DNA of 64,000 nt, taken from Sipunculus nudus (taxonomy: Eukaryota > Annelida > Sipuncula > Golfingiida > Sipunculidae). The notes beneath the pieces were generated by a model. It was given only the letters and a program-made list of their open reading frames with translations, was not told the origin of the DNA and did no database searches. The DNA lies in assembly GCA_026874595.1 (NCBI GenBank), contig CM049317.1, positions 64,252,118 to 64,316,117 of the forward strand, given 5' to 3'. A program made the translations under genes and the position numbers. Of this stretch, positions 35,585 to 48,460 are shown piece by piece. Positions within the stretch are counted from its first letter, which is position 1, and every line of letters starts with the position of its first letter.

Positions 35585-37440
35585 TACAACAAGGCCTACA
35601 GGCCTTATGCAATACACCAGGTATAATGCTTCAATGCTTGGCCATTACTTTTAAAGTAGGCCTACATGTCTTGTATATGACGGAGGTATCAGAGATGTAT
35701 ACATATGCCCAATTTAAGGCTGATATTCCCTCCTGAGAAATAAGCAGGGACATACACTGTGCAAAAATTATTGTAGGTGTCATCACCAGTTTTGTTTATG
35801 ACAAAGCTTTCAATATGTATAAATTTTCCCAATTTCAGGATGCTATATCAAATTCCTCTGGAGAAATAAGCAGACATATACACTGTGCAAAAGTCATTGT
35901 AGCTGGCAACACCTGTCTTGTGAATGAGAAATTCATCAAAGATGCATGGACAGGTCAAAATATCAGGCCAATACATCAAACTTCTCAAGCTAGATGCACT
36001 GGGCTGACCAGGCTTAGGTGAGAAAGGCGGTTGCCCCCGGTGAACTGTGAAAAATTGCTGGCTAAAGCTACTGCACTGAGTGAACTATTGACCTGCACCT
36101 AGCTGCACTGAGTGAACTCTTGACCTGTTGCATAATTTGACACAGTTGGCAGTCTGACTAAGCTATAAATAGAATCCAGCTACTGCACTGAGTATACTCT
36201 TGACCTTTACCTGGCTGCACTGAGTGAACTCTTGACCTGTTGCCATATCTGATACAGTTGCCAGTCTGCCAAAGCTATAAATAGATCCAGGCTGACCTTT
36301 GGCCTGTTGCAAAATCTGAAATAGTTGACAGTCTGCCAAGCTATATAACCTGAAATCTAGTGGCCTGATGTTATAGATGCTGATAAACTGGTGCCAGGCT
36401 AGATGTAACTGCTTCACACAGCTGACATATATGGTAAAATGACTCAATTCCATCTCCATAACTCAGCCAAAAATCATTCATGAGGAACCATTAAAGACAA
36501 TTATTATAAGTATTATTGTGGGGAGTATTCTTGTAAAATATTAAACAAACTGGCCTCAGTGGTGTCAGTCAAAAAACGTTTTGCAGGTTTATCATTCATT
36601 TAGGAAGATACAGCAAACTGGATAAGTTAAGCTTCCCATAACTCAGCCAAAAAGCCCTGAAATAAAACCATTTGAACAAACTTGAATTATCAACATCTGA
36701 GGATACTTAATGTGACAGATTTAAGAAAATGGCCCAGTGGTTTTTGAGAAGAAGATCTTTGTAGCCACTGAGCGAAAATGGGCTGTTATGGCATATGACT
36801 AAATTCAGCTTCCCATAACTCAGCAAAAGACACTAAACAGAGACCATTTAAATAAACTTCAGAAAGCACTACCCTAGGATCGTTTCTGTGCGATATTAAA
36901 CAATTTGGCCATACAGTTTCAGAGATGAAGTTCTTTGTAATCCTCAGTATAGGGCAGTGATGACCCCCGTACAAAAAAGGCCGATGCAGGTGGCGCCACC
37001 AATACCTCAATTTTAGATATGACTCATGTGACCAACATTGGCATAAAAGTTTGTGATGATAGCTCCTGCCGTTTCTGAGAATGAAATTTTAATATGCTTT
37101 TTTGTCAGATGACTACGTTCAACTTCCTGTAACTCGGTCAAAAATCAACGAACTGAAACCATTCGAACAAACTTGAGAGAGATGGTTTAAGAGATTATAT
37201 CTGTGAAATATATTAGACAATTTGGCTAGAACGTTTCTGAGGAAAAGATTTAAAATTTTTTTTTTTAGCTTTTTCTTTATTAAATCTAAGAAAACACAGT
37301 TAGCCAAAAAATAAGCAAAATCCGATAGAGTTTTCCAGTTGGCAAATGTTTTGCATAAAATTTTGTGATGCTAGCGCCTGTCATTTTCAAGAGACTTTGG
37401 GTTAACGTACAGACAACGGACAACCGATGCCGGCAGATGG
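35585..37440. repeat. Segmental duplication, left copy
   Basis: Starts with AAGGCCTACAGGCC and runs through the TTGGCAGTCTGCC region into blocks ending near the CACACCATGGCATTAGC text. The same order of motifs recurs at 40985-44870, interrupted there by extra sequence. Orientation is the same. Confidence 0.55.
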
Positions 37441-38744
37441 ATGACACCACACCATGGCATTAGCCCACAGGCTCTCTACAAACCAATTTTTTTCAAACAG
37501 TTGAACGATATAGTTCCAATAGTTCTAATCTGGGCATTCTGCGTCTAGACACTGTGTTGTCTAGACACTAGACAGAGCCAGGTCATTTGCCATGGTCTGG
37601 ACCCCACCTGGTTGAACTGAGTGAGCTCTTGACTTGGGTGCTGACATTTGGCATGCTGTCAAATCTGTTTTCAAACACAGAAAGCCTATTTTAAGTGGCT
37701 ACACTGTTTTTTTAAAGCTGCATTTACCCAATCTATTCTTATAAAACTGGCAGAACCCTACCATAGAACAATTCTTGTAAAATTAAAACCAATCAGTTAA
37801 CAGTGTCATCATAAAACAGTGTATAAACTAGTAGAGTCAAAAATTACATTTTTGCTTGTAAAAACAGATCAAGGTAGGGGGCGCCATCAATTCCTCAAAT
37901 TCAGATATGACTTATGTGACAAACATTTGCATAAAATTTGGCAATGATAGCTCTAGCCGTTTTTGAGATTTTAATTTTAGTGTGCTTTTTTGGACAGGTG
38001 ACTAAGTTTAACCTCCTGTAATTAGGCCAAAAATCACCGAACTGGAACCATTCGAACAAACTTGAGAGAGATTGTTCCAGGAATCATTTCTGTGAAATAT
38101 TGGACAATTTGGCTGAAAAGGATCGGAGAAGAAGATTTTTCAAGCTTTTTTTTCAGCTTTTTCCCTATAAAATCTAAGAAAATGCAGTTAGAAAAAAATA
38201 AACAAAATCCGATAGAGTTTTCAGATGACTGATTATTTGCAAAGAAAATGGTGATGCTAGCTCCTGCCGTTTTTAGATAGCTATGGTTAATGTACAGACG
38301 ACGCACGATGGACGACGCCGCACCATCGCAGGTTCACTAAAAAATTATAGTAGGTGGCGCCACCTGTCTGGTCTAAGAGAAAATTTTCCACGATGAATGG
38401 ACATGCCAAATATCAGACAAATACCTTGGACCACTCGGAGATAAAAGCAATTTTCACTGAAAGGACGTACAAATGGACACAACAGCAAAACGATTGCAGA
38501 TGGAAGCACCAGTCTTGTGTACAGGATGGAGGAGTCCAAGATCTATGGATATGCACAATTTCAGGCCAATAGGCCAAATCACTCCTGAGAAAAGGGCATT
38601 AATTTATTTTACAAGTGACCCATGCGTCATGACGCACAGCCGACTGGCATGTTAACAATATGTCCTTGCACAGGCAACTGATTAAGATTATGTAGCCGGC
38701 ATCATAGTTCATGCATATTAGCTCAAGTTCATCCAGACTCAGTG

Positions 38745-39800
38745 GTAACAATTTGTGCCCTGTTAACAAACAACTGCATCTTTAAAGGTCTCAAAATAGA
38801 GAATAACATGCTTAAAAATTCAGAAAAAAAAATCCAGGTGACACCACCAGTCTGCAGGAACTGATGAAACACTATGATCAATATACATACAAAAAATCAT
38901 GGCGATCAAAGCATTAGTTCAGATACTGGAGGTTTTGTATCAAATTTTCCATTATTCTTGGAGGGGGGAGGGGGTGTTTACTTCGAAGCCCCATAGCTCA
39001 GAGGTTTTGGGTAACAGAGACCATATTTTAGGTTTCCAAGGAGACTTTTCATGGGCCTCCTTGCATGTAAAGATTTAAGATTCTAGGTCGTTACGATTTG
39101 TGCCCTGTTAACAGATGACTGTATGTTTTAAGGTCTCAAAAATAGAGAAAAAAATATTTAAAAAAATCGAAAAAATACAGGTGATGCCACAAGTCTGCAG
39201 AAACTGATGAAACACTCCATAATGAATAACCATGCAAAAAATCATGGTGATCAATGCATTAGTTGTTCAGATACTGGAGGTTTTGTATCAAATTTTCCAT
39301 TATTCTTGGAGGGGGGAGGGGGTGTTTACTTCTAAACCCAATAGCTCTCAAGTATTGGGTAACAGAGACCTACTTTAAGGTTTCCAAGGAAACTTTTCAT
39401 GGGCCTCCCTGCATGTCAAGAACGAAGATTCTTGGACAAATTATTACGATTTGTGCCCTGTTAACAGTCACCGCATCTTTTAAGGTCTCAAAAATAGAGA
39501 AGATAAATCGTATAAAGGGAAAAAATTCAGGTTGCACCACCAGTCTGCAGAAACTGATGAAACACCCATGCTAAAATCAAGGTGATCAACGCATTAGTTG
39601 TTCAGATACTAGAGCTTTTGTATCAAATTTTCCATTATTCTGGGGCGGGGGGAGGTACTTCAGAGCCCCATAGGTCGAAGAACATGGGTAACAGAGACCT
39701 AATTTCAGGTCTAAGGAGTTTTTTATGGACCTCCCAGGATGTCAAGTAAGAAGATTCCAGGTCTAGCAGTTACGATTTGTGCCTGGTTAACGGACAGACA
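38745..39800 (+). repeat. Three tandem copies of a ~348-bp repeat
   Basis: The anchor AAGGTCTCAAAAATAGAGAA occurs (with one deletion in the first) near 38785, 39133 and 39481. Each unit continues with CCACxAGTCTGCAG, TGGAGGTTTTGTATC, an AGGGGGGAGG-type run, GGTAACAGAGACC and TTGTGCCCTGTTAACA. The array ends with a GACAGACGGACGGACAGACG run and CTATAGCTCAGATG. Non-coding. Confidence 0.8.
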
Positions 39801-40984
39801 GACGGACGGACAGACGCCGGACAAAGGGTGATCGCTATAGCTCAGATGTTCATGGACATGCCAAATTTCAGACAAATACCTTAAACCACTCCGGAGATAA
39901 AAGCAATTTTCACTGAAAGCACATGTACAAATGGACGCAACGGCAAAACGATTGCAGATGGCACCACCAGTGCTATGTACAAGATGGAGCAGTCAAAGAT
40001 CTATGGATATGCACAATTTCAGGCCAATAGGCCAAATCACTCCTAAGAAAAGGGCATTAATTTATTGCTCTTGATTTTAATGCTCACAGTACTGAAAGTG
40101 GCAATGATGGGGTATTAAAAGGCAAGAAAACAATAGAAAGACAGAAGGTGGCCCAACCTGTCTTATGCAAAAGGCAAAGCTATCCAAGATCTTCGGTCAA
40201 TTTGATTTTTGGACCAATCCATGCATCCATTATTGAGATATTCATGATTTTGTTTGATTTTCACCATATATCGCAATATTCAAGGTCAAGGCCACTCTCA
40301 TAGGAAAGATCAAGACCCAAATTTAAAATAAATACATGATCTCATTACCCATGTCTATGTATATTCATAATATGAAAGAAATCTGTACAATAGTTTTTGA
40401 CCTATAATGCTCACAGTATTGTTCAGTGGCAATGAAGGGGGTATTAAACGGCACGAAAACAAGAAAGAAAAGTTTAACAGGTGGCGCCACCAGTTTCAGA
40501 TGGAGAAGGCACAACCGTGCTTAAACCATAGTATCTCCAGACTTTATCTGGCGATACAAATATACACAAGGAACTAGAATGAAACTCAGAAGAGTGTTCA
40601 TCTCTGACATAGAAACAATCCCAACTGACCCGCATGCCAAAGTGACATGTCCAAATCACAGAGTATCTGGCAAACAGTTCAGCAGTTTTGAAATAATGGT
40701 TTAAAGCCAGCTTTTCAATTGCCTTTTCTGTACAATATTGACAATCAGAAAAGACATGTAATTTAAGGTGGTTGGTTGAAAATCTGTGGAAGTTTGAAGG
40801 TCTTTATTGTTCAAATGGTCACAAATGTTTTTTTGTAAATCAGAGGTTCTTCAGACTCCATTAGATGTCCTTGTTTTATGTCTTTGGATTATTTTGGCAG
40901 ATCAACCACACTCTTCATAAAGGGATTGTCTTTAGAAAATAGACTTCAGATATTTAAATTGGCCAGTTTAAACACATTTATAAT

Positions 40985-43900
40985 TAAACAAGGCCTACAG
41001 GCCTAATGCGAACCTGTGCATTGGGAAATACACCAGGTATAATACTTCAATGCTGGACCATTACTTTTCATGTATATGAACAATGCAACCACTAAACATT
41101 TTGTATAAGAAACAATAACACAAACATCACTGCTGAAATTCTGGCATGGGTGCACACAACACAAAAATGATTGTAGCTGGCACCACCAGTCTTGTATACA
41201 ACAAAGCTGTCAGAGATATTTACATATGCCCAATTTCAGACTGATATATCAAACCCCTCCTGAGAAAAAAGCAGGGACACACACTGTGCAAAAATAATTG
41301 TAGGTGGCACCACCAGTCTTGTATATGAAAAAACTATTCAATATGTATAAATATGCCCAATTTCAGGCTGATATATCAAATTCCTCTGTAGAAAAAAAGG
41401 AGGCACATACTCTTTGCAAAAGTCATTGTAGGTGGTAACACCTGTCTTGTGAACGAGAAAGCCATCAAACACACATAGACCAGTGAAAATATCAGGCCAG
41501 TACATCAAACTTACCTTGAGTCTGATACATGGGGCTGACCTGAGGCTTAGGTGAGAAAAGCAGTTGCCCCCAGTGAACTGTGAAAAATTGCTAGCACTGA
41601 GTGAACTCAAGACCTACACCTGGCTAGACTGAGTGAATTATTGACCTGTACCTGGCTGCACTGAGTGAACTCTTGACCTGTTGCATAATCTGACACAGTT
41701 GGCAGTCTGCCAAAGCTATAAATAGAATCCAGCTACTGCAGTGAGTGAACTCCTGACCCATACCTGGCTGCACTCAGTGAAATCTTGACCCGTTGCCTAA
41801 TCTGATACAGTTTGCAGTCTGCCAAAGCTATAAATATATCCAGACTGACCTTTGGCCTGTTGCCAAATATGGAATAGTAGCCACACCATTGCATGAGCTC
41901 ACAGATTGGCTCCACATGCAACCCTTAGGGGCATGACACACATGAGGTGATCACATGCTACATATGAGGTGATCACATGGTGCCCATGAGGTATTAACAT
42001 GTCACCCACGAGGTGATCACATGCCTTGTGCTTGGTTGCACTGATTGATCTCTTGACCTATATCTGGCTGCACTGAATGAACTCTTGATCTGTTGCCAAA
42101 TCTGAAACAATTGGCAATTTCTCAACCTTTTTAAAGATACAGACACAATCATGGCCTGTTGGTAAATCTATTTACACAGTTCACACTCAAAGACTTTGGC
42201 TGAAATGCCTTTTTTCAAGCTGACATATGCATAATTTTTTTATCAAAATATCATGAATAATAAACGATGCAGGCCTTCATTGTTAAAGGTTCAATAATTC
42301 TACCAAAAATCATTCAAATAAACATGAACAAAGGCCACCTAAGAATAATTTTGTGCAATGTGACAGAAGTTATAAATGAACAATAATTTTGTAAAAGAAC
42401 TCTATTGCAGTCCTCATTTTGAAATAAGACATAATAATGGCCATAAGACCATCTTAAGCTTTTCACGACACAACCAAAAATCAACAAACTCAATCTATTC
42501 TGATATGATTGAAAGACCCATGTCCTCGGATAATTCTTTTCAAAAATTGAACGATTCAACTTGACAGTTTCATCATAAACATTTTAAGCTGAAAGAGGCT
42601 AAAATTATGAGTTTTTTGCCCATAAAAAACAGGTCAATGTAGGTGGCACCACGAAATCTGCAACTTCAAATATGAATCATGTGACCAACATACTTGGTAA
42701 TGCTAGTTTCTGTCATTTCTGAGATTACTATGTCAGTATGCTTACTTGGCCAAAATGACTAAGTTCAAATTCATGTTACTCTGCTAAAATTAATCAAATG
42801 CAAACCATTTGAACAAACATGAGAGGGCTTGCCTCTGGGATCATTTCTGTACAATATTGAACAATTTGGCTGGAACGTCGACAAGAAGAAAACCTTTAAA
42901 GGTTTTTCAGCTTTTTCGCTATTAAATCAGTAAATGCAGATAGCAAAAAAATAAGCTGAATCAAACAACATTTGATAAGTGACTGATTATTGCATAAAAT
43001 ATGGGGATGGTAGCTCCTGCTATTCCTGAGAAATTATGGGTTAATGTAAAGATGACCAATGACCCCCGTACAAAAAAGTCAATGCAGGTGGCGCAACCAA
43101 AACCTGAATTTCATATATGACTCATGTGACCAACACTGGCATTAAAATTTGGTGATAAAAGCTCCAGCTCTATCTGAGACTGTCATTTTAGTATGATTTT
43201 TGGACAGATGACTAAGTTTAACTTCCTGTAAATCGGCCAAAATTCCACAAACTTAAACCATTCGAACAAACTTGAGAGAGATGGTATAAAAGATTATTTC
43301 TGTGAAATATTGAACCATTTGGCTTGACCGTTTCGTCGGAGATTTTTAAAGGTTGTTTAGCTTTTTCTCTATAAAATCTTAGAAGATTCAGTTTTTCATA
43401 TGGTTAATTTTTTGCATTAAATTTCATGATGCTAGCTCCAGTCGTTTTCAAGATTAACTTACAGACGGCGGACGCCGCCACACCATCGCATTAACTCACA
43501 GGTTCTTTAAAAATTACTACAGATGCATATTGAATGCAAAATTGTAATACAGATACATCTCACTGATGGCAAAATCTTGAATTAAGTTGAGTATGGATAA
43601 CAATTATTATAATCCAAGTACAGCCGTCTTTATATACCCACAGAGAGCTGTACACCTGTGATTGTAAACATTGCCTGGCATGATGAATATCTAAAATCAT
43701 AAATCTACATTTTTTTAAAAGCTTTTAAATAAAACATTCTGATCAATATTAACCATAGATAACCTGAAATCTAAATGTCTAGAGGCATGATGTAACAGAT
43801 GCTGATAAACAGGTGCCAGGCTAGATGTACCTGCTTCACACTGCTAACATATATGGTAAAAGTTACTAAATTCAATCTTTATAATTCAGCCAAAATTCAT

Positions 43901-44870
43901 TCTTTGGAACCATAAAATACAATTATTATAAGAATTATTCAGGGGATCATTCTTGTAAAATATTCAACAAATAGGCCTCAGTGGTGTCAGTCAAAAAACG
44001 TTTTGCAGGTTTATAACTCGTATGGGAAAATGAAGCAAAATGGCTAAGTTAAGCTTCCCATAACTTACCCAAAATTCACTGAACCAAAACCATTTGTACA
44101 ATCTTGAATTATCAACATCTAAGGATAATTAATGTATGAGATTTAAGAATTTGGCCCAATGTTTTTTGTTGAGAAGATCTTTGTAGCCACCGAGTGAAAA
44201 TGGGCTGTTATGGCATATGACTAAATTCAGCTTCCCATAACTCAGCCAAAAGTCACTGAACTGAGAACAATTGAACAAACTTCAGAAAGCACTACCCTAG
44301 GATGATTTCTGTGCGATATTAAACAATTTGGTCATATAGTTTGAGATTTTTTTGTAGCCATCTGTATGATACGGGCACTGATGACCCCTGTACAAAAAAG
44401 GCTGATGCAGGTGGCGCCACCAGTATCTCAATTTCAGATATGACTCGGGTGGCCAACATTGGCATAAAATTTGGTGATGATAGCTCCAGCCGTTTCTAAG
44501 ACTGTAATTTTAGTATGCTCTTTTGGACAGATGACTAAGTTCAACTTCCTGTAACTCGGCCAAAAATCACCGAACTTAAACCATTCGAATAAACTTGAGA
44601 GAATTTTTTCCAGGAATCATTTTTTTTAAATATTGGACAATTTGGCTGAACAGTTTCAGAGAAGATTTTTAAAGTTTTTTTTAGCATTTTCCCTATAAAA
44701 TCTAAGAAAATGCAGTTAGACAAAAAATAAGCAAAATCCGATAGTTTTTTAGATGACTAATTTTTTGCATAAAATTCTGTGACTAACTCTTGCCATTTTC
44801 AAGATAGTATGGGTAAACGTACAGAAGACGGCCGACGCTTCACCATTGCATAAGCTCACAGGTTCGCTAA
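40985..44870. repeat. Segmental duplication, right (longer) copy
   Basis: Matches 35585-37440 in order, most clearly 43795-44870 against 36368-37430 (shared ATGCTGATAAAC.GGTGCCAGG, GGCTGTTATGGCATATGACT). It contains insertions of about 2 kb relative to the left copy. Confidence 0.55.
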
Positions 44871-45238
44871 AAACACGGGTAAAAACCTCCTGAGAGAGTA
44901 ATAAAACAAAGAGACTTCACTGTTCACAATTTATTCATGACCATGACATCAGGTGGTATAGAGTATACAGGCGATCTTACGATTAATCTCACCTTCATTT
45001 ACATCAAAATAACAACAACTGATGCTGAAGAAGATATTTCCCTGTTCAGACTCGCATTCTTCCCCCTGAATAAAATGTTAATACATCCTAATCTTATATA
45101 CACAGTAATCAGAAGCTGCCTTATATATTTATTGACACATACTGGATACGTTAAAAATACTTGTGCATCGGTCCGTTAACATGTGCGTCACTCACTTGTG
45201 ACAAGCATTCTGACATACTGGTAGCTATGGTGACGGTT

Positions 45239-45252
45239 GTTACTATAGTAAC
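45239..45252. promoter_or_regulatory. Perfect RFX-type X-box palindrome
   Basis: GTTACTATAGTAAC is a complete 14-bp palindrome that fits the X-box consensus GTHNYYATRRNAAC at every position. RFX factors use this site at ciliary genes. A TATAAA follows six bases later (45258-45263). No ciliary gene is recognised just downstream, so its role is unknown. Confidence 0.45.
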
Positions 45253-46561
45253 TAGGGTATAAAGCAGCTGTGCAGATTTCAGCAATTAATTAAATTAAGC
45301 AAAACTGAAAATTGCTTTCATAAGCAATTTATGGTGAAGCTGTATATACTTGTAACAAGTTAATAATTTTACATACACTGGTTTCTGGTACCTCTCTAAC
45401 TAAATTCACACCCGTGTTAATACCACACATGGGAGACTGCATAAGCCTCAGTCCTGCATGGTTTTTTTTTCAAGATGATAATTATATATACATGTATTTA
45501 CCTTTGTTTCATATATCACCTTTGATTTTAGCAGATGGATGGATAAAGTTCAAATTATCATATGCCCTTTAATATCCCATTCTGGTTCAAGTTCCTCGAG
45601 CATTTATAAATAACACGTGACCCACATAGATTTTGAATATTCATAATTATAAGTCATGGCACACTGGTGGGCTAAGAACATTGAATCAGCCACTCGTTTC
45701 TTGGTCCATCATGTTATAAAGCTACTAATCCTACTAAATTCAATGCACAATACCCATGGCATTATCCAACAGAAGCATATCGCACTCCGCCTTCCCGATC
45801 CAGCTCGTTGACACAAATTTATGTACAACAAAATGCTACCCTCTATCGCAGACATGTTACAATGGCAAGCTTTGCTGACTCGTTCATTTATCCCCTACTA
45901 TCCATTGCTGAAAAATACTTTAACATAGAATTTTTATATTTACATAAATACCACATTGGCTAATCAGTGCAATTAGGTGGTCAAGCCTGAAACAGGTGCG
46001 TTTTAATTCATATTAACACTCAACAGGATTTCAGTAGTATTTGTTCATTGCATTGCAAATCCTAATAGTTACTTTCACATCTGTCCAATAATTTATTGAG
46101 GATCCAAAATTGAATTATAATCAAGATCTCCTTTGGAGTGCTCTGTTTCAAGAAATGAACCCTTGGTGGTGCTGATGAGCAAATATGGTATTACAGTAAA
46201 TCATAATAAAGAAATGCTTTAAGTACCCCTTTATCATGGAGTGATCAGGTCTCTGAAGAATCTAGATGTCTTACTACGAAAATTAGTATTTGTGCATCAA
46301 CAATAACTTTATATCAAATAGTTGTGTACATTAAACATGTGTTTTGTTAATCAATATAACTTAAGTCAGATTCATTTTCATTTCAGTACTAAAAACTTAG
46401 ATGGATGTCTATTACAAGTTTGATAATTCTGTAGAGTTCTCTGTCAAAAAATACATTTTTTTATATTTTTATATCTGTGATTAAAAAGAAGACTTTTTTC
46501 CTTCAGATTGCCTTAAGTAGGTGTTCCGTACATTAGGTGACTAGATAAAAAGTACATATCC

Positions 46562-46570
<9 letters not shown>

Positions 46571-46620
<50 letters not shown>
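46571..46620. repeat. (TA)n microsatellite
   Basis: Fifty uninterrupted bases of TA, extended on both sides by imperfect ATATA text. Confidence 0.95.
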
Positions 46621-46626
<6 letters not shown>

Positions 46627-48259
46627 TTAATTAATTAATTATACCCTGCTCTGAAAGTAACATTAGATCATAAGCATGTGCTCTGACATTAAATGGCACT
46701 GTCATAAAGACAAATCTGCCCTGAACAGTTTGGATACAAGCTTTGTGCTACAAGATATAAACTGCTGTCCTGACACTCAATAATTCAATAACTTTTGCAT
46801 TTCCCTTGTTAACAACAAGCCCTGCACCAATAAATATGAGGTAACCAGTGACTACATAACATCTTGAAAATTAGCAGTAAATTTAAATGTGATAGTTACA
46901 GTGCTGGCGATGCCCACTGCCAGTTTGCTGAAACACAACCAAAGAATAGTTCATATACAATATGTGCGGTCATAAGTCACTTTGGTAGCATAAATAAAAA
47001 GTCAAATGTCTCTGCATGCTGCTGTTTTCCTGTAACAGGCAGAAATTCAAGGAAAATTCATTAAAATAATGGCATATATTATGAGTTGCTTACAGAACAA
47101 TTATATGCACATCTCACCCAGCAAATCAAGCTGAACCTACAGTATATAAGAATACAATCTGATCCAGTTGTATATATAATTTGCAAACTGATGATGTTAA
47201 TTTTTCTCTCAGGTCCATTTAACATACCCTCTTTGATATTTTTTTAAATAATAAATTCAGAATTAAAGGGGGCAGGTCAGTGTTGACCTCTTGTCTGGGT
47301 TATGTTTGTTCCAAGGCTGAGTAAGATTTTATATTTAAGGAAATCCTAATAGGTCATAACAACATTTTTTTTTGCTGACTGTAACATTCACAAATTTTTT
47401 TCAAAATTAATCAATAGTTTAAATGCACCCTGGAAACTAAGGATTGTACTCAAACATGTGCTTAGGTTTTTGTTAAGTATTTAATTAAAGTTTCACTGGA
47501 TACTGACCTCAAGGATATATATATACATATATATATATATATAATTAGTCCTGAATCAGTAGCCTTGGGAAGAGTAGCATGATCTTTCTCACTCTAATTA
47601 AACTTTATGACGTTGAGAACATTGACCGTGGGTATGTTAAGGATATCCTATGAAAATCATGAAAATTTCTTGAAAGCAAAGCACACTTAATACCCGAGTA
47701 GCAGAAATCATAAAAGCTACAATACATGCTACACACAATTTTTCTGGTCCTGCTAGGTATCTGCACGGAATAAAGCTAGAAACCGATATGTCAGTAATAG
47801 TATGCATGCAGCATGTTCCAAGTGCACGAAGAATCAAATACCATATTAATCCTAATAAGTGCCCCTGCTCTAACAAATACACTCTCCTTATGTTGTGGCC
47901 CTTGACAAAGCATTCATTGGTAGCAGCAATTTCTTTCAGTTATGCATATCATATCAGTCAAAAATATTCTTGAATACATGTAGACTGTAAATACAAGACC
48001 TGAATTATGCCATCTCTTGATGATGGATCTTGCATGACTAATTGGAGTCAGGTAAATATAGGCTCTCAAAGGGATGGGGCTGCTCTAAAGACACTAACAA
48101 TCATGCTCATTAGGTCAATTATGTTATTCTTAGTAATGCATATATACAATGCAGGGTCCATATGTATACCTGATTGCTACAAGGAGTGCTTTCTCACACA
48201 TCATGGACTGACAAAGCCTAAAAGTAGCATTCCATATGTGTGTTATCCAGCGTGTTTGC

Positions 48260-48460
48260 CTAAGGTATGAATATGCAGCTAGTAATTCGACACCTTTTAT
48301 TCTCTTGGAGTGATTCCATGCAGCACAGTTTGATCGCTCTTTTGGACTTCCACAGTTTGAAATAAATCATAGGGTACTCCTCTGGCAGAAGACTGATCAA
48401 CTCCTGCAGCGCTTTCTGTATCCCCAATTTTGCTGCATGTGCACCACATACGTATATGTA
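48260..48460 (-). CDS. Possible orphan terminal exon, unrecognised
   Basis: A 66-codon stop-to-stop frame without a convincing start. Its centre (KLGIQKALQELISLLPEEYP then MIYFKLWKSKRAIKLCCM) has protein-like composition and higher GC at third positions than the neighbourhood. A usable acceptor ATGCAG sits at 48438-48433, giving an exon 48432-48260 ending in TAG. I do not recognise the family and see no partner exons. It could be a remnant of a retrocopy, an alternative exon, or chance. Confidence 0.2.
   Translation of the reverse strand, partial: YIYVCGAHAAKLGIQKALQELISLLPEEYPMIYFKLWKSKRAIKLCCMESLQENKRCRITSCIFIP

Larger units (their letters stand above)
34690..45000. repeat. Mosaic of diverged repeats, no gene
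   Basis: Almost wholly made of a few non-coding repeat families in several copies. One family is marked by GGTGGCGCCACC followed by text like AAGATGGAGGAGTCCAAGAT (35040-35600, 38345-38610, 39845-40065). A second carries ATTCGAACAAACTTGAGAGA and GGACAATTTGGCTG (37120-37430, 38020-38340, 43220-43480, 44540-44860). A third is marked by CTGACACAGTTGGCAGTCTG (36060-36360, 41640-41880). A fourth is the 348-bp tandem set. None has a conserved reading frame; short ORFs here are repeat-derived. Confidence 0.7.

Noticed and set aside
45691-45963. Roughly 90-codon plus-strand stop-to-stop frame (contains YPTEAYRTPPSRSSSLTQIY)
   Set aside because: No start in its first part, no splice context that I trust and no recognised family; this length can occur by chance in 64 kb.
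47845-47885. Text CCTAATAAGTGCCCCTGCTC resembling an end of a known class of DNA transposons
   Set aside because: Only one short stretch is present, with no opposite end or duplication nearby.
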